Position numbers and translations under genes: made by a program | Part shown: positions 27,005 through 35,548 of the stretch, piece after piece | Position numbering within the stretch: position 1 is the stretch's first letter | Layout: the number at the start of each line of letters is the position of its first letter | NCBI RefSeq assembly: GCF_000445995.2 | Contig: NC_022080.4 | Coordinates: forward strand, 2,744,001 to 2,808,000 | Source of the DNA: Geobacillus genomosp. 3 | GTDB lineage: Bacteria > Bacillota > Bacilli > Bacillales > Anoxybacillaceae | Direction of reading: 5' to 3' | Length of the DNA: 64,000 bases | Notes under the pieces: generated by a model | Database searches by the model: none | Told to the model about the DNA's origin: nothing | The model's input: the letters and a program-made list of their open reading frames with translations, nothing else

Positions 27005-27117
27005 CTTGTCCTCGAACCGTGGGGCACACGGGGATCGCTCGGTCAACTTCCCATCATGAGATGGGATTACCCGAGAAGCCCCCACCTCTAAGCGAAGCGT
27101 AGGTGGTGGGAGTATGT
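27005..27117 (+). ncRNA. IS right end, candidate omega-RNA scaffold remnant
   Basis: Between the tnpB stop and the inferred IS end lie several short stems (GGGCACACGGGGATC, TCCCATCATGAGATGGGA, CCACCT with AGGTGG). In active TnpB elements the 3' end of tnpB plus the right end forms the guide RNA, with the guide read from the flank. Here the flank is yciC. Position and fold are inferred; there is no expression evidence. Confidence 0.4.
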
Positions 27118-27638
27118 CACACACGCATTTATTCGATTTTGAAAAAGCAAGCCAATCAGCCGGCTGGATCAAAGAACTAAATGAAGAGCATACGCCTGAA
27201 ACGGAACAATACGGCATCGCTTCCTTCGTCTACCGCCGAAAGCGGCCGTTTCATCCCGAACGGCTGATGAACTGGCTGGAAAACTGGCCGGTTGAAGTGG
27301 TGCGCGCGAAAGGCTTTGTTTGGCTTGCCCCTTGGAACGACTGGGGCATTCTCCTATCCCAGGCAGGGACATCGATCTCCATCCAAGCAGCAGGACGATG
27401 GATGGCTTCCTATCCGGAAGAGGACATTCAACAGCTGTTGCAAGAAGAGGAAACATGGGGAGAAAAGTGGGATGACACCTATGGCGACCGCTTGACCGAA
27501 CTTGTGTTGATCGGCATCGATATGAACGCCGATGACATCGAGCGCTCGCTCGACGAATGTTTGCTGACGGATGAAGAGATGAAGGAAGATTGGACGCGGT
27601 TCCCGAATCCGTTCCCTTCTCTTCTTCCTTCATCCTAA
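27118..27638 (+). pseudogene. yciC: Zinc metallochaperone GTPase, 3' part beyond the IS
   Basis: Continues the frame broken at 26109: HTHLFDFEKASQSAGWIKEL, then RPFHPERLMNWLENWPVEVV and RAKGFVWLAPWNDWGILLSQ, the C-terminal CobW_C domain of YciC. An ATG at 27114 could start a 174-aa product, but no Shine-Dalgarno is evident close by. About 40 bases past the stop lies the next Zur box. Confidence 0.9.
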
Positions 27639-27660
27639 AAAGTTGTTATTCATCGTTTTC

Positions 27661-27684
27661 AAATCGTAATGATTACGATATAAT
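27661..27684 (+). promoter_or_regulatory. Zur box and -10 element upstream of znuA
   Basis: AAATCGTAATGATTACGATA with the next T (27661-27681) matches the Zur palindrome at all but one position. TATAAT (27679-27684) overlaps its end, so bound Zur would block RNA polymerase. Confidence 0.88.
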
Positions 27685-27720
27685 AAAAGCGCCCATCTTC
27701 ATTCCAGAAAGGAGTCGACC

Positions 27721-28689
27721 ATGAGAGCTGCGTCCATCTTTCTATCCTTGCTTTTAGCGGCCAGCGCCTTGCTATATGGTTGTCAATCGAAACCGGAGGC
27801 AAACAAAACCGGGACATCAAATGATCGCCTGACGATTTACACGACCGTCTATCCGTTGGAAGACTTCACGAAAAAGATCGGCGGCGATCTCGTTGACGTG
27901 AAAAGCATTTATCCGCCCGGCGCGGAAGCCCATACGTTTGAACCGACGACGAAAACGATCGAGCAAATCGCCGGGGCGGATGCGTTCCTTTACATCGGCC
28001 ACGGGATGGAGCCGTTCGCCGAAAAGCTGAAGGAAACATTAAAAAATGAGCATGTCCAATTTCTTGCGGCCACAAACGGCATCGAATTGCTTGAATCAAA
28101 CCACGAAGAGGGGCATGAGGAAGAGCACCAAGACGAACACGGGGAAGAACATGGGCATGACCATGGAGACAAAGACCCGCACGTCTGGCTCGACCCGATC
28201 CGCTCGATTGCAGTCGCCGAGAACATCCGCGACTTGCTCGTTGAACTGAACCCTGAAAAAAAGGAACGGTTCAATCAAAACTTTGCGGCGTTAAAGGCCA
28301 AACTCGAGCGCCTTGACGGGCAGTTCCGTTCCGTCATCGAAAAAGCGCCCAAAAAAGAGATGCTCGTCGCCCACGCCGCCTACGGCTATTGGGAAGACCG
28401 CTACGGCCTCCATCAGCTGAGCGTCTCCGGGCTGTCGCCGACGAACGAGCCGTCGCAAAAAGAGCTGGCCGCGCTCATCGATTTGGCGAAACGCCACGAC
28501 ATCCGCTACGTTCTCTTTGAACGCAACACACCGGCGAAAATCGCCGAAACGGTTCAGCGCGAAATCGGCGCCAAAGCGCTGTATTTGCACAATCTTGAAA
28601 CGCTGACCGATGACGACAAAAAACAGGGCCGCGATTACTTCAATTTGATGGAAGAAAATCTAAAGACGATCCAACAGGCGCTCCGTTAG
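27721..28689 (+). CDS. znuA: Zinc ABC transporter substrate-binding lipoprotein (ZnuA/AdcA-like)
   Basis: 322 aa. Lipobox ASALLYGC puts the lipid Cys near residue 21. Zinc ligands typical of cluster A-1 are present: PPGAEAHTFEPT, HVWLDP and HAAYGYW. A His/Glu/Asp-rich loop (about residues 123-148, with HGEEHGHDHGDKDPH) is the mark of zinc-specific binders. AGAAAGGAG precedes ATG 27721. No permease or ATPase gene follows in this window; partners must be elsewhere. Confidence 0.94.
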   Translation: MRAASIFLSLLLAASALLYGCQSKPEANKTGTSNDRLTIYTTVYPLEDFTKKIGGDLVDVKSIYPPGAEAHTFEPTTKTIEQIAGADAFLYIGHGMEPFAEKLKETLKNEHVQFLAATNGIELLESNHEEGHEEEHQDEHGEEHGHDHGDKDPHVWLDPIRSIAVAENIRDLLVELNPEKKERFNQNFAALKAKLERLDGQFRSVIEKAPKKEMLVAHAAYGYWEDRYGLHQLSVSGLSPTNEPSQKELAALIDLAKRHDIRYVLFERNTPAKIAETVQREIGAKALYLHNLETLTDDDKKQGRDYFNLMEENLKTIQQALR

Positions 28690-28698
28690 CCTCCCTTG

Positions 28699-28728
28699 TC
28701 CCCGCTGCCAAGGCGGGGCTTTTTTTTG
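28699..28728 (+). terminator. znuA terminator
   Basis: CCCCGC/GCGGGG arms and eight T residues, about ten bases past the stop. Confidence 0.88.
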
Positions 28729-28836
28729 TCGCATTTTTTGCCAACACTTTATTTTTTTCTGTTGGTGCTCCAAAAGACGGAGGGCGAATATAATGTACCA
28801 TTGTTTTAAAAATTTCTAAAAAACGGGGTGGAATAT

Positions 28837-30183
28837 GTGCGCAAACGAGCGATGATCACGCTCCCGATCACCATTATTTTGGCCGTATGCATCGCCGCTT
28901 CCTTCTTTTTGCTGAACACCAAACCGGACACGTCCCATATCTCAAGAGCACAAAAGCTGGCCGAGTACACGAAGCCGGCCGTCGTCCGCATCGTCGATTA
29001 TGCGATTGTCGAGTGGGAATTTGCCAACTATGATCCGGATGTCGAGGCATACCTAGAGCAGCTTGATTACCAGACGGTGATTGGCGCATCCGGCTCAGGG
29101 GCGATCATTAGTTCCAACGGCTACATTGTCACGAACGCCCATGTCGTCGAGTATTCAAAAGCTGAAGAAATCGATATTGCCAACGCCGCTTTCGAGCAAC
29201 TGGTGGCCGGGGTGGCCGAATACTTTGGCGTCGATTTTGACCTTGCCTACGATTACATGATCGAGTATACGTTTTACACAAAAGTGACGCGCGGCCTGAA
29301 AGTCATGTTGCCTGGCGGGGATGTGCTCGACGGGGAAATCAAAAGCTACGGAGCCCCGGTCAACCAAGGGAAGGACGTAGCGGTGTTGAAAGTTGAGGGC
29401 AAAAACTTGCCGACGCTGCCGCTTGGCAATTCGGACAACGTCCAAAACCAAGACGACATTTGGGTCATCGGCTATCCCGCAGCTGCGGAATCCGATTACC
29501 TTTCTCCCGATTCCTCTTTAGTCTCTTCGATGAACGCCGGCCACGTCTCGGCGACCTCGAAAAAGACCGAACAAGGAAGCCCAGTCATCCAACTTGACGC
29601 CGCCGCCACCCATGGAAACAGCGGGGGACCGGTCATCAACGAACGCGGGGAAATCATCGGTTTGCTCACCTTCCGCGGCGACACCGTCAACGGCCAAGAA
29701 GTGCAAGGGTTCAACTTTGCCGTTCCGGTCAATACGGTCAAAGAATTTGTCAAGCAAGCCGGCGCCGACCAAGGGCAAGGGGCGACGGACACCTTCTTCC
29801 GGGAAGGATTGACGCTCTATTGGGGCGGCTATTATAAAGATGCCCTGGCCAAATTTGAAGCGGTCGAACGCCTCTATCCGGGCCATTCGGAAATTAAACG
29901 GTTCATTACCGACAGCCAACAAAAAAGCGGGCAAAGCAAAATTCTTTGGTCGAATTATCAAACCGCCTTCTTCATTTTCGATGGCGTCGCTCTGTTGCTT
30001 ATCATCGGACTGCTTCTGTTTACCTTTGTGCTTAAACCAAAACAGCCAAACAACGCTGCTGCTCCGGCCAACGGGCCGCCTATGGCGTCGGCCGATTTGA
30101 ACCGCGACAACAAAGCCGGCCGTCAGGATGTGCCATTGGCCTCGCAGCAGCCCCCCGACAGCGGGAAAAAAGACAGCCCATAA
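28837..30183 (+). CDS. Membrane-anchored HtrA-like serine protease with TPR-like tail
   Basis: About 448 aa. An N-terminal anchor helix (ITLPITIILAVCIAASFFLL) is followed by a trypsin-like domain: His in NAHVV, Asp in GKDVAVLKVEG, Ser in HGNSGGPV, so the triad is complete. There is no PDZ domain; instead a TPR-like unit (EGLTLYWGGYYKDALAKFEA) precedes a second membrane helix near residue 380 and a polar tail. The protease domain should face outside. GTG 28837 has GGGGTGG upstream; GTG 28828 is also in frame. Targets unknown. Confidence 0.88.
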   Translation: MRKRAMITLPITIILAVCIAASFFLLNTKPDTSHISRAQKLAEYTKPAVVRIVDYAIVEWEFANYDPDVEAYLEQLDYQTVIGASGSGAIISSNGYIVTNAHVVEYSKAEEIDIANAAFEQLVAGVAEYFGVDFDLAYDYMIEYTFYTKVTRGLKVMLPGGDVLDGEIKSYGAPVNQGKDVAVLKVEGKNLPTLPLGNSDNVQNQDDIWVIGYPAAAESDYLSPDSSLVSSMNAGHVSATSKKTEQGSPVIQLDAAATHGNSGGPVINERGEIIGLLTFRGDTVNGQEVQGFNFAVPVNTVKEFVKQAGADQGQGATDTFFREGLTLYWGGYYKDALAKFEAVERLYPGHSEIKRFITDSQQKSGQSKILWSNYQTAFFIFDGVALLLIIGLLLFTFVLKPKQPNNAAAPANGPPMASADLNRDNKAGRQDVPLASQQPPDSGKKDSP

Positions 30184-30255
30184 CCTTCCTTGCTTATAAA
30201 TATAATATTAAAAAATGGGACATTTATGACGATAAAACCGCAAAGAGTCGATAAA

Positions 30256-30292
30256 AAGATGTCCGCCCGGCATCAGGCGGACATCTTTTTTT
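30256..30292 (+). terminator. Terminator after the HtrA-like gene
   Basis: AAAGATGTCCGCC/GGCGGACATCTTT arms followed by more T residues. Confidence 0.85.
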
Positions 30293-30309
30293 CTTTCCCC
30301 CGGCCGCTG

Positions 30310-30690
30310 CTACTCGAGAGACCGCACGTAGGCGGCGATCGCGGCGATTTCCCCCGGCGTCAACGTTTGCACTTCCTTCGTCTCGTGCCGCCGAATCGCC
30401 TCTTCGATCGTGTGCGCGCTGCCGTCATGCAAATACGGCGCCGTCGCCCACACGCCGCGCAAGGTGGGCGTATCCCATTGCTTCGGCGTCCGCGGGTTGG
30501 CAAAATGGGCGCGGGCGTCGCCTTTGGAAGCGCGGTCTTTCGGGTTGGCCGTGCCGATGTCATGCAAATAGGCGGTGTTGGCGGTCGTCAAGTTTCCGTC
30601 CGGCCCGATGGCTTTGACGCTGTCGGTGAAATATTCGCCCCCGTGGCAGCCTAAACAATTGCTTTTGCCAGCAAACACGTTCCCCGCTCA
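30310..30690 (-). pseudogene. Di-heme cytochrome c peroxidase-like protein, C-terminal remnant
   Basis: The frame keeps one heme site (SNCLGCHGG) and the C-terminal signature RTPKQWDTPTLRGVWATAPYL, then HDGSAHTIEEAIRRH and AAIAAYVRSLE, as in di-heme cytochrome c/MauG-like proteins. The N-terminal heme domain is missing. Just upstream, GERV in one frame and FAGKSN in the next indicate a one-base deletion near 30680. A GTG could start a 122-aa frame, but there is no export signal. Confidence 0.75.
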
Positions 30691-30730
30691 TCAACATAAC
30701 GATTTTCCGCCGCCCTCCTCCCGCATCCGT

Positions 30731-31210
30731 TCAAGCAGAAATCCATTCAATGCGGCGGCCGCCCGTCCATAAAAAACAGCATTCCAGTTCATGTGGGCAA
30801 AATCCGACCGCCTCCCGGCATAAAGGCGGCACGTCTTCCTTGCAGCGCCGGATTTCTTCCTCTTCTTCCCGCCAGAGCAGGACGCGGACGCGGTCGCGGT
30901 AGACGATATACAACCGCGCATCTTCCCGTTCTTTTCCGTCAGCCAACAGCAGCGGGGTGTCCTCCCGTTCCTCCGGCCCAAAAAACTCGAGCAAATGGTC
31001 GGTCACCTTCGCCAACACAAGGCCGTAATGAAGCGGGGATGGGAACGCGGCCCGAAGCAGAAGCGGGCGGTGCCGCTCAATCGCCTTCAACAGCGAAAAA
31101 GCGGAGCGAAGCGGCGGGGCGGTTTCGCAATACGCCTCGACCACGCGGCGAAGAAACAGACCGACCGCACACGGCCAGGCGGGCAAGGCAGGATGACAGG
31201 CGACACTCAT
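30731..31210 (-). CDS. Hypothetical protein, 159 aa
   Basis: ATG 31210 has GGGGGG five bases upstream. The sequence starts MSVACHPALPAWPCAVGLFL and has a Cys-rich C-terminus (RRCKEDVPPLCREAVGFCPH, then CCFLW), six Cys in the last 40 residues or so. That could bind metal, but I recognise no family. It lies 13 bases downstream of the DUF2325 gene in the same direction, so the two may be co-transcribed. Confidence 0.65.
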   Translation of the reverse strand: MSVACHPALPAWPCAVGLFLRRVVEAYCETAPPLRSAFSLLKAIERHRPLLLRAAFPSPLHYGLVLAKVTDHLLEFFGPEEREDTPLLLADGKEREDARLYIVYRDRVRVLLWREEEEEIRRCKEDVPPLCREAVGFCPHELECCFLWTGGRRIEWISA

Positions 31211-31223
31211 ATTGGCCCCCCTT

Positions 31224-31514
31224 TTATGCATGTTTTTCCAACTGTTCAAGTACAGCATAAATGGAACTCCACGACCGCTTGACAAAATAAATGGGCTTGT
31301 CTTTGCTTTTCGCTTTCTCTTTCACCTTTTTCGCCAAGTTATGGTTAATGTAATCGATCATCACCAAGACGGCGGCCACATGTTCCGGAATGTCACGCTT
31401 CACCATATTCACCTTCCGCCCGTTCAGATGAATGATCTCACGAAACCCGGAATTCGCCAATTTATCGGTTATGTTGCCTAAATGATCCGCACCTACAACA
31501 AGCAGCGATGCCAT
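31224..31514 (-). CDS. DUF2325 domain protein
   Basis: 96 aa. MASLLVVGADHLGNITDKLA opens a Rossmann-like fold; VLVMIDYINHNLAKKVKEKA and KPIYFVKRSW are typical of DUF2325. ATG 31514 follows GGAGGATGGCGGT. A Fur-like box lies 42-60 bases upstream. The biochemical role of DUF2325 is unknown to me. Confidence 0.85.
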   Translation of the reverse strand: MASLLVVGADHLGNITDKLANSGFREIIHLNGRKVNMVKRDIPEHVAAVLVMIDYINHNLAKKVKEKAKSKDKPIYFVKRSWSSIYAVLEQLEKHA

Positions 31515-31555
31515 ACCGCCATCCTCCTTCATCATTTCTCTCTGCCTTTATTTTA

Positions 31556-31600
31556 ATTGAGAATGATTCTCTATGTCAATGATAATGATATATATTTTCA
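31556..31600 (-). promoter_or_regulatory. Fur-like operator upstream of the DUF2325 gene
   Basis: TGAGAATGATTCTCT at 31558-31572 is a 7-1-7 inverted repeat two positions away from the Bacillus Fur box TGATAATNATTATCA. A second half-match, TGATAATGATATAT, begins at 31579. Their position fits repression of the minus-strand gene. Confidence 0.6.
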
Positions 31601-31751
31601 TTTAACAGATTTCTGAAAGAAGCCTTGCTTCTGACTGAACGGGAACGAGGCGGCGGCCGTTCACCTGTCTTTCGCACGTCCGCTTATAAATTTCGTCCTA
31701 ACCGGCAAACTATTGGTGCAGGGGATTTCATCATGATAAGGGGGATGACCA

Positions 31752-31913
31752 ATGGCAAAAGACGTTCTTTGCGAAGTGCGCAACTGCCATTATTGGGCGG
31801 ATGGGAATCGCTGCAACGCTGATGCGATTTACGTCGTCAGCCATGCCGGGAACATGGCGTCCGATTCGTCAGAAACGGACTGCAAAACGTTTGTTCCTGC
31901 TGATGAAGCATAA
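31752..31913 (+). CDS. DUF1540 small cysteine protein
   Basis: 53 aa, MAKDVLCEVRNCHYWADGNRC then NADAIYVVSHAG and ETDCKTFVPADEA. The C-x4-C-x-Y-x5-C-x-A-x-x-I spacing with a later Cys is the DUF1540 pattern, thought to bind metal. GGGGGATG lies upstream. A strong hairpin (AAGCGCTGCCCGG/CCGGGCGGCGCTT, 31927-31957) follows without a T-run. Confidence 0.85.
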   Translation: MAKDVLCEVRNCHYWADGNRCNADAIYVVSHAGNMASDSSETDCKTFVPADEA

Positions 31914-31979
31914 CGGTTCAGCGAATCAAGCGCTGCCCGGCTGACCGGGCGGCGCTTACATCGTTAGAGGGGGATGACG

Positions 31980-32180
31980 ATGGACAAGCGCGCCAGCCTC
32001 ATTAAGGCGTTCAAAGAGGAAATCAAGCGGGCCCGTCCGGCGTCCTACCCGGTCTGCATTGATTCCTTCACGAATTTATGGCAGTACGAGTTTGGTTCAT
32101 TCGAGCAGTTGCCGCCCGATATTGAGCGGCTTGTCGCCTACCGGGCGGCTGAACTCGGATTGATGGACGATGATGGTTAA
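31980..32180 (+). CDS. Small hypothetical protein
   Basis: 66 aa (MDKRASLIKAFKEEIKRARP, ending YRAAELGLMDDDG). GAGGGGG lies six bases before ATG 31980, and the gene follows the DUF1540 gene by 66 bases. No family recognised; mostly helical and soluble. Confidence 0.7.
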   Translation: MDKRASLIKAFKEEIKRARPASYPVCIDSFTNLWQYEFGSFEQLPPDIERLVAYRAAELGLMDDDG

Positions 32181-32195
32181 GGCAGGCATCAAGAT

Positions 32196-32234
32196 GAAGC
32201 GAGCGCCCCGCTTAAAGGCGGGACGCTCGCTTTT
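32196..32234. terminator. Bidirectional terminator between the small gene and menE
   Basis: GCGAGCGCCCCGC/GGCGGGACGCTCGC arms; CTTTTCC follows on the plus strand. It overlaps the end of menE. Confidence 0.7.
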
Positions 32235-33693
32235 CCGCTTCCGGGATCAACGTTTTCAGCTCGCGGCGCAACAGTTTTTGCGCCGCATTGCGCGGCAGTG
32301 CGTCGATGAAATAAATGCGCGCCGGCACTTTGTATTTGGCGAGCCGCTGGCGGCAAAATTGCTTTAGTTCGTCCTCATCGGCCGCCGCTCCTTGCTTTCG
32401 TTTTACAAACGCATACGGCACTTGCCCCCACGTTTCATCTTCCACACCGGTCACCCCGGCTTCTTCGACATCGGGATGTGACAACAGCACCGCTTCAATT
32501 TCAGCAGGGTAGACGTTCTCCCCGCCGGAAATGATGAGATCGGAGCGGCGGTCGAGCACGTACAAAAACCCCTCCTCATCGACATACCCAATGTCGCCGG
32601 TGTAAAACCAACCGTCGCGGAGCGCCCGCTCCGTCGCCTCGGGGCGGTGCAAGTATCCTTTCGTCACGTTCGGCCCTTTGACGACAATTTCCCCGGCTTC
32701 ATACGGCGCGGCTTGTTTTCCGTCTTGCATGATGCATAGCTCGGCCGGAAAAAGCGGCTTGCCGGCGGAGCCGAGTTTCGTCAGGCTGTATTCAGGCGCC
32801 AACGTCACGATTTGCGACGACGTTTCCGTCATCCCGTACGTCTGGTATACCGGAATGCCTTTTTCCTTGCACGCCTCAAGCAGCGGCTGCGGCGCCGGCC
32901 CGCCGCCAAGCAGCATGCAGCGGAACGTATCCGGATAGCGCGCTTCCCCGAGCTCGGCCACCATCCGTTGCAGCATGGCGGCCACGACCGACATGATCGT
33001 CACCTGTCCGCCCATAATCAAGCCGTTCGCTTCCTTCGGGTCAAATGACGGCTGAATGTACATCGGCATGCCGTAAATGACGCTGCGCATGGCGATCGAC
33101 AAGCCGCTGATGTGAAACAGCGGCACGGCCGCAAGCCAGCAGTCGCCTTCGTGCAACCCGAGATTGAGCGCCGAGCCGACCGCGCTCCACCAATGGTTGC
33201 CGTACGTTTGCAGCACGCCTTTCGGGGTGCCGGTCGTTCCCGATGTGTACATGATCGTCGCCGTCTCGTCCAACTCGACCGTTTCCTTGAGCGGAACGTC
33301 CGCTTCCAAAAGCGCCGCAAGCGCGCCTATCGTCACCACCCGTCCGTCGCCGCCGAAGCGGTCAGCCAAGCCATCATCAGCGATCACCAAACACGCGCCG
33401 CTGTCATCGAGCTGCCAGCCAAGCTCATAGGGCGTGAGGCGCACGTTTTGCAGCAAGGCGCGGGCGCCGAGCAAAAACAAGGCATGGACGATCTCGATCA
33501 TCTCGATGCGGTTTTTCATCAAAACGGCCACGATGTCGCCTTCCCGAACGCCCGCTGCGGCGAGGCGGCGCGCCCATGACGCTGACGCTTCGTACAGTTC
33601 GGCAAACGTTTTCGCCCGCTCCCCGTCACGAACGGCCGTCCGCTCCGGGGTTAAAAACGCCCGCTGCTTCAGCCAGTTTGGCATTGTAGTCAT
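32212..33693 (-). CDS. menE: O-succinylbenzoate-CoA ligase
   Basis: 493 aa ANL-family adenylate-forming enzyme. A3 is MYTSGTTGTPKGV, A5 is YQTYGMTETSSQ, and A8 spans YTGDIGYVDEEGFLYVLDR. It activates o-succinylbenzoate with ATP and CoA in menaquinone synthesis. ATG 33693 follows AAAGGAGGAG. It lies 229 bases after menB, separated by a terminator, so it probably has its own promoter or relies on read-through. Confidence 0.96.
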   Translation of the reverse strand: MTTMPNWLKQRAFLTPERTAVRDGERAKTFAELYEASASWARRLAAAGVREGDIVAVLMKNRIEMIEIVHALFLLGARALLQNVRLTPYELGWQLDDSGACLVIADDGLADRFGGDGRVVTIGALAALLEADVPLKETVELDETATIMYTSGTTGTPKGVLQTYGNHWWSAVGSALNLGLHEGDCWLAAVPLFHISGLSIAMRSVIYGMPMYIQPSFDPKEANGLIMGGQVTIMSVVAAMLQRMVAELGEARYPDTFRCMLLGGGPAPQPLLEACKEKGIPVYQTYGMTETSSQIVTLAPEYSLTKLGSAGKPLFPAELCIMQDGKQAAPYEAGEIVVKGPNVTKGYLHRPEATERALRDGWFYTGDIGYVDEEGFLYVLDRRSDLIISGGENVYPAEIEAVLLSHPDVEEAGVTGVEDETWGQVPYAFVKRKQGAAADEDELKQFCRQRLAKYKVPARIYFIDALPRNAAQKLLRRELKTLIPEAEKRASRL

Positions 33694-33887
33694 GCGTTCT
33701 CCTCCTTTCGGCCGTTTGGCGTGCCGGCCCATCACGCGCGGCGCCGCCGTCCCCAACGGGCGGCACGGCGTTCCTTAGGTCGGTCGCCGTTCCCGGCAAA
33801 AAACGCCATCCGCCACGGAAACGCCCCCGTTCCGGCGGTGCAAACACGGCGCGGAGGTTCGCCCCGCCGGCGGCGAGATGCGAAAAA

Positions 33888-33922
33888 GCAGCTTGATGCG
33901 GCATCAAGCTGCTTTTCCGTTC
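33888..33922 (-). terminator. Terminator after menB
   Basis: AAGCAGCTTGATG/CATCAAGCTGCTT perfect arms followed by T residues on the minus strand, touching the menB stop. It splits the men cluster between menB and menE. Confidence 0.85.
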
Positions 33923-34741
33923 TCACGGAAAACGCGGGAACTGGCCGAAATCCGGCTTCCGTTTTTCCTTAAACGCCCGCATTCCTTCTTTCGCTTCTTC
34001 CGTCGTATAGAAAAGAAGCGTCGCATCGCCGGCGAGCTGCTGAATGCCGGCCAAGCCGTCGGAATCGGCGTTGAACGCCGCTTTTAAGAAGCGAATGGCG
34101 GTCGGGCTTTTCTCCAAAATTTCCTGCGCCCATTTGACCGTTTCTTCCTCGAGCTGTTCAAGCGGCACGACTTTGTTCACAAGCCCCATCTCGAGCGCTT
34201 CTTGGGCGTTGTACTGGCGGCACAAATACCAAATTTCCCGCGCCTTTTTATGGCCGACGATGCGCGCCAAATAGCCGGCGCCGTAACCGCCGTCAAAGCT
34301 GCCGACTTTCGGCCCCGTTTGGCCGAAGATGGCGTTGTCGGCCGCAATCGTCAAGTCGCAGACGACATGGAGCACATGGCCGCCGCCGATGGCGTAGCCG
34401 GCGACCATCGCGATGACCGGCTTCGGGATGATGCGGATGAGCCGCTGCAAATCGAGCACGTTGAGGCGCGGAATTTCGTCTTCGCCGACATAACCGCCAT
34501 GGCCGCGCACTTTTTGATCCCCGCCCGAGCAAAACGCCTTGCCGCCTGCACCGGTCAAAATGATGACGCCGATGTTCGAATCGTCGCGCGCCCGCGCGAA
34601 CGCATCAATCATTTCCGTTACCGTTTTCGGACGAAACGCATTATGTACTTCCGGGCGGTTGATCGTAATTTTGGCGATGCCGTTGTACGTTTCGTAAATA
34701 ATATCCTCATAATCGTACTCTTTCACCCATTCAAACGGCAT
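33923..34741 (-). CDS. menB: 1,4-dihydroxy-2-naphthoyl-CoA synthase
   Basis: 272 aa crotonase-fold enzyme. Oxyanion-hole segments are [11 protein letters not shown] and [15 protein letters not shown]; the Asp/Tyr active-site region is [17 protein letters not shown]. It cyclises o-succinylbenzoyl-CoA. ATG 34741 is adjacent to the menH stop, so translation is coupled. Confidence 0.97.
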   Translation of the reverse strand: MPFEWVKEYDYEDIIYETYNGIAKITINRPEVHNAFRPKTVTEMIDAFARARDDSNIGVIILTGAGGKAFCSGGDQKVRGHGGYVGEDEIPRLNVLDLQRLIRIIPKPVIAMVAGYAIGGGHVLHVVCDLTIAADNAIFGQTGPKVGSFDGGYGAGYLARIVGHKKAREIWYLCRQYNAQEALEMGLVNKVVPLEQLEEETVKWAQEILEKSPTAIRFLKAAFNADSDGLAGIQQLAGDATLLFYTTEEAKEGMRAFKEKRKPDFGQFPRFP

Positions 34742-35548
34742 TTACACTTCCCCCTTTTTAATGAATTCACTTACTATTTTAGCAAAAATGCCGGGTTGTT
34801 CCACATGAATTGCATGTCCGGCGTCTTCGACACAGACAAGCTCGCTGTTTGCCAGCCGTGCATGCATATCGGCAGCGATGCGGCAAAATTTATCATCATG
34901 CTTCCCGCACAAAAGAAGCACAGGCATGGCCAGTTCGCCAAGCCGCTCCCACCATGACGGCTGCATGCCGGTCCCCATCCCGCGCAAGCTGTTGGCCAGT
35001 CCTTGTTCCGTATGGCGAAGCCGCTCGCGGCGAATGGCCTCCCGCACCGGCTTCGGGAGCCGCTTTTGCGTCGCAAAAAGTGGAAGCTGCTCCCAATCAT
35101 CGACAAAGGCGCGGACGCCATCCCGCTCGATCCGCTGCGCAAGCGCCTCATCCGCTTCCCGCCGGGCGCGCCGCTCCGCTTCCGTCTTCAGCCCCGGCGA
35201 ACTGCTCTCAAGCACTAAGCGGCGGACGCGGTGCGGATGCCATATAGCAAAGCTCAAGGCGAGCCGCCCGCCCATCGAATAGCCGAGCACGTTCGCCTTT
35301 TCGATGCCCACGTTATCAAGAAGCGCCGCCAAGTCGGCCGCCGCCTGCTCCATCCGATACCGATCCGCACTCTTTGGCGCTTCTGTCCGCCCGTGCCCAG
35401 GCAAATCAACCGCGATCAGACGGAACTCCGGCCAAGACGGAACGAGCGGCGCCCATGTGTCCGCGCTGCCGGTAAACCCGTGCAGCAATAAGAGCGGCTC
35501 CCCTTCCCCATATTGTTTCACATGGTAACGAATCCCATTCACTTCCAT
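34742..35548 (-). CDS. menH: SHCHC synthase MenH
   Basis: 268 aa alpha/beta hydrolase: HGFTGSADTW oxyanion region, nucleophile in LGYSMGGRLALS, acid and His in LLCGKHDDKF and EDAGHAIHVEQP. It removes pyruvate from SEPHCHC to give SHCHC. ATG 35548 overlaps the end of menD by ten bases. Confidence 0.93.
   Translation of the reverse strand: MEVNGIRYHVKQYGEGEPLLLLHGFTGSADTWAPLVPSWPEFRLIAVDLPGHGRTEAPKSADRYRMEQAAADLAALLDNVGIEKANVLGYSMGGRLALSFAIWHPHRVRRLVLESSSPGLKTEAERRARREADEALAQRIERDGVRAFVDDWEQLPLFATQKRLPKPVREAIRRERLRHTEQGLANSLRGMGTGMQPSWWERLGELAMPVLLLCGKHDDKFCRIAADMHARLANSELVCVEDAGHAIHVEQPGIFAKIVSEFIKKGEV

Larger units (their letters stand above)
26110..27117 (+). mobile_element. Degenerate IS200/IS605-family element inside yciC
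   Basis: About 1,008 bp, with no target duplication. It holds remains of tnpA and tnpB in the same direction. Each end carries a subterminal imperfect hairpin containing TCTAA(A/G)CGAAG: CCCACTT/AAGTGGG near 26130 and CCACCT/AGGTGG near 27090. It follows TTTAA at 26105-26109, a plausible target/TAM sequence. Boundaries are inferred from restoration of the interrupted frame and could move by a few bases. It lacks an intact transposase, so it could move only if helped in trans. Confidence 0.87.
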
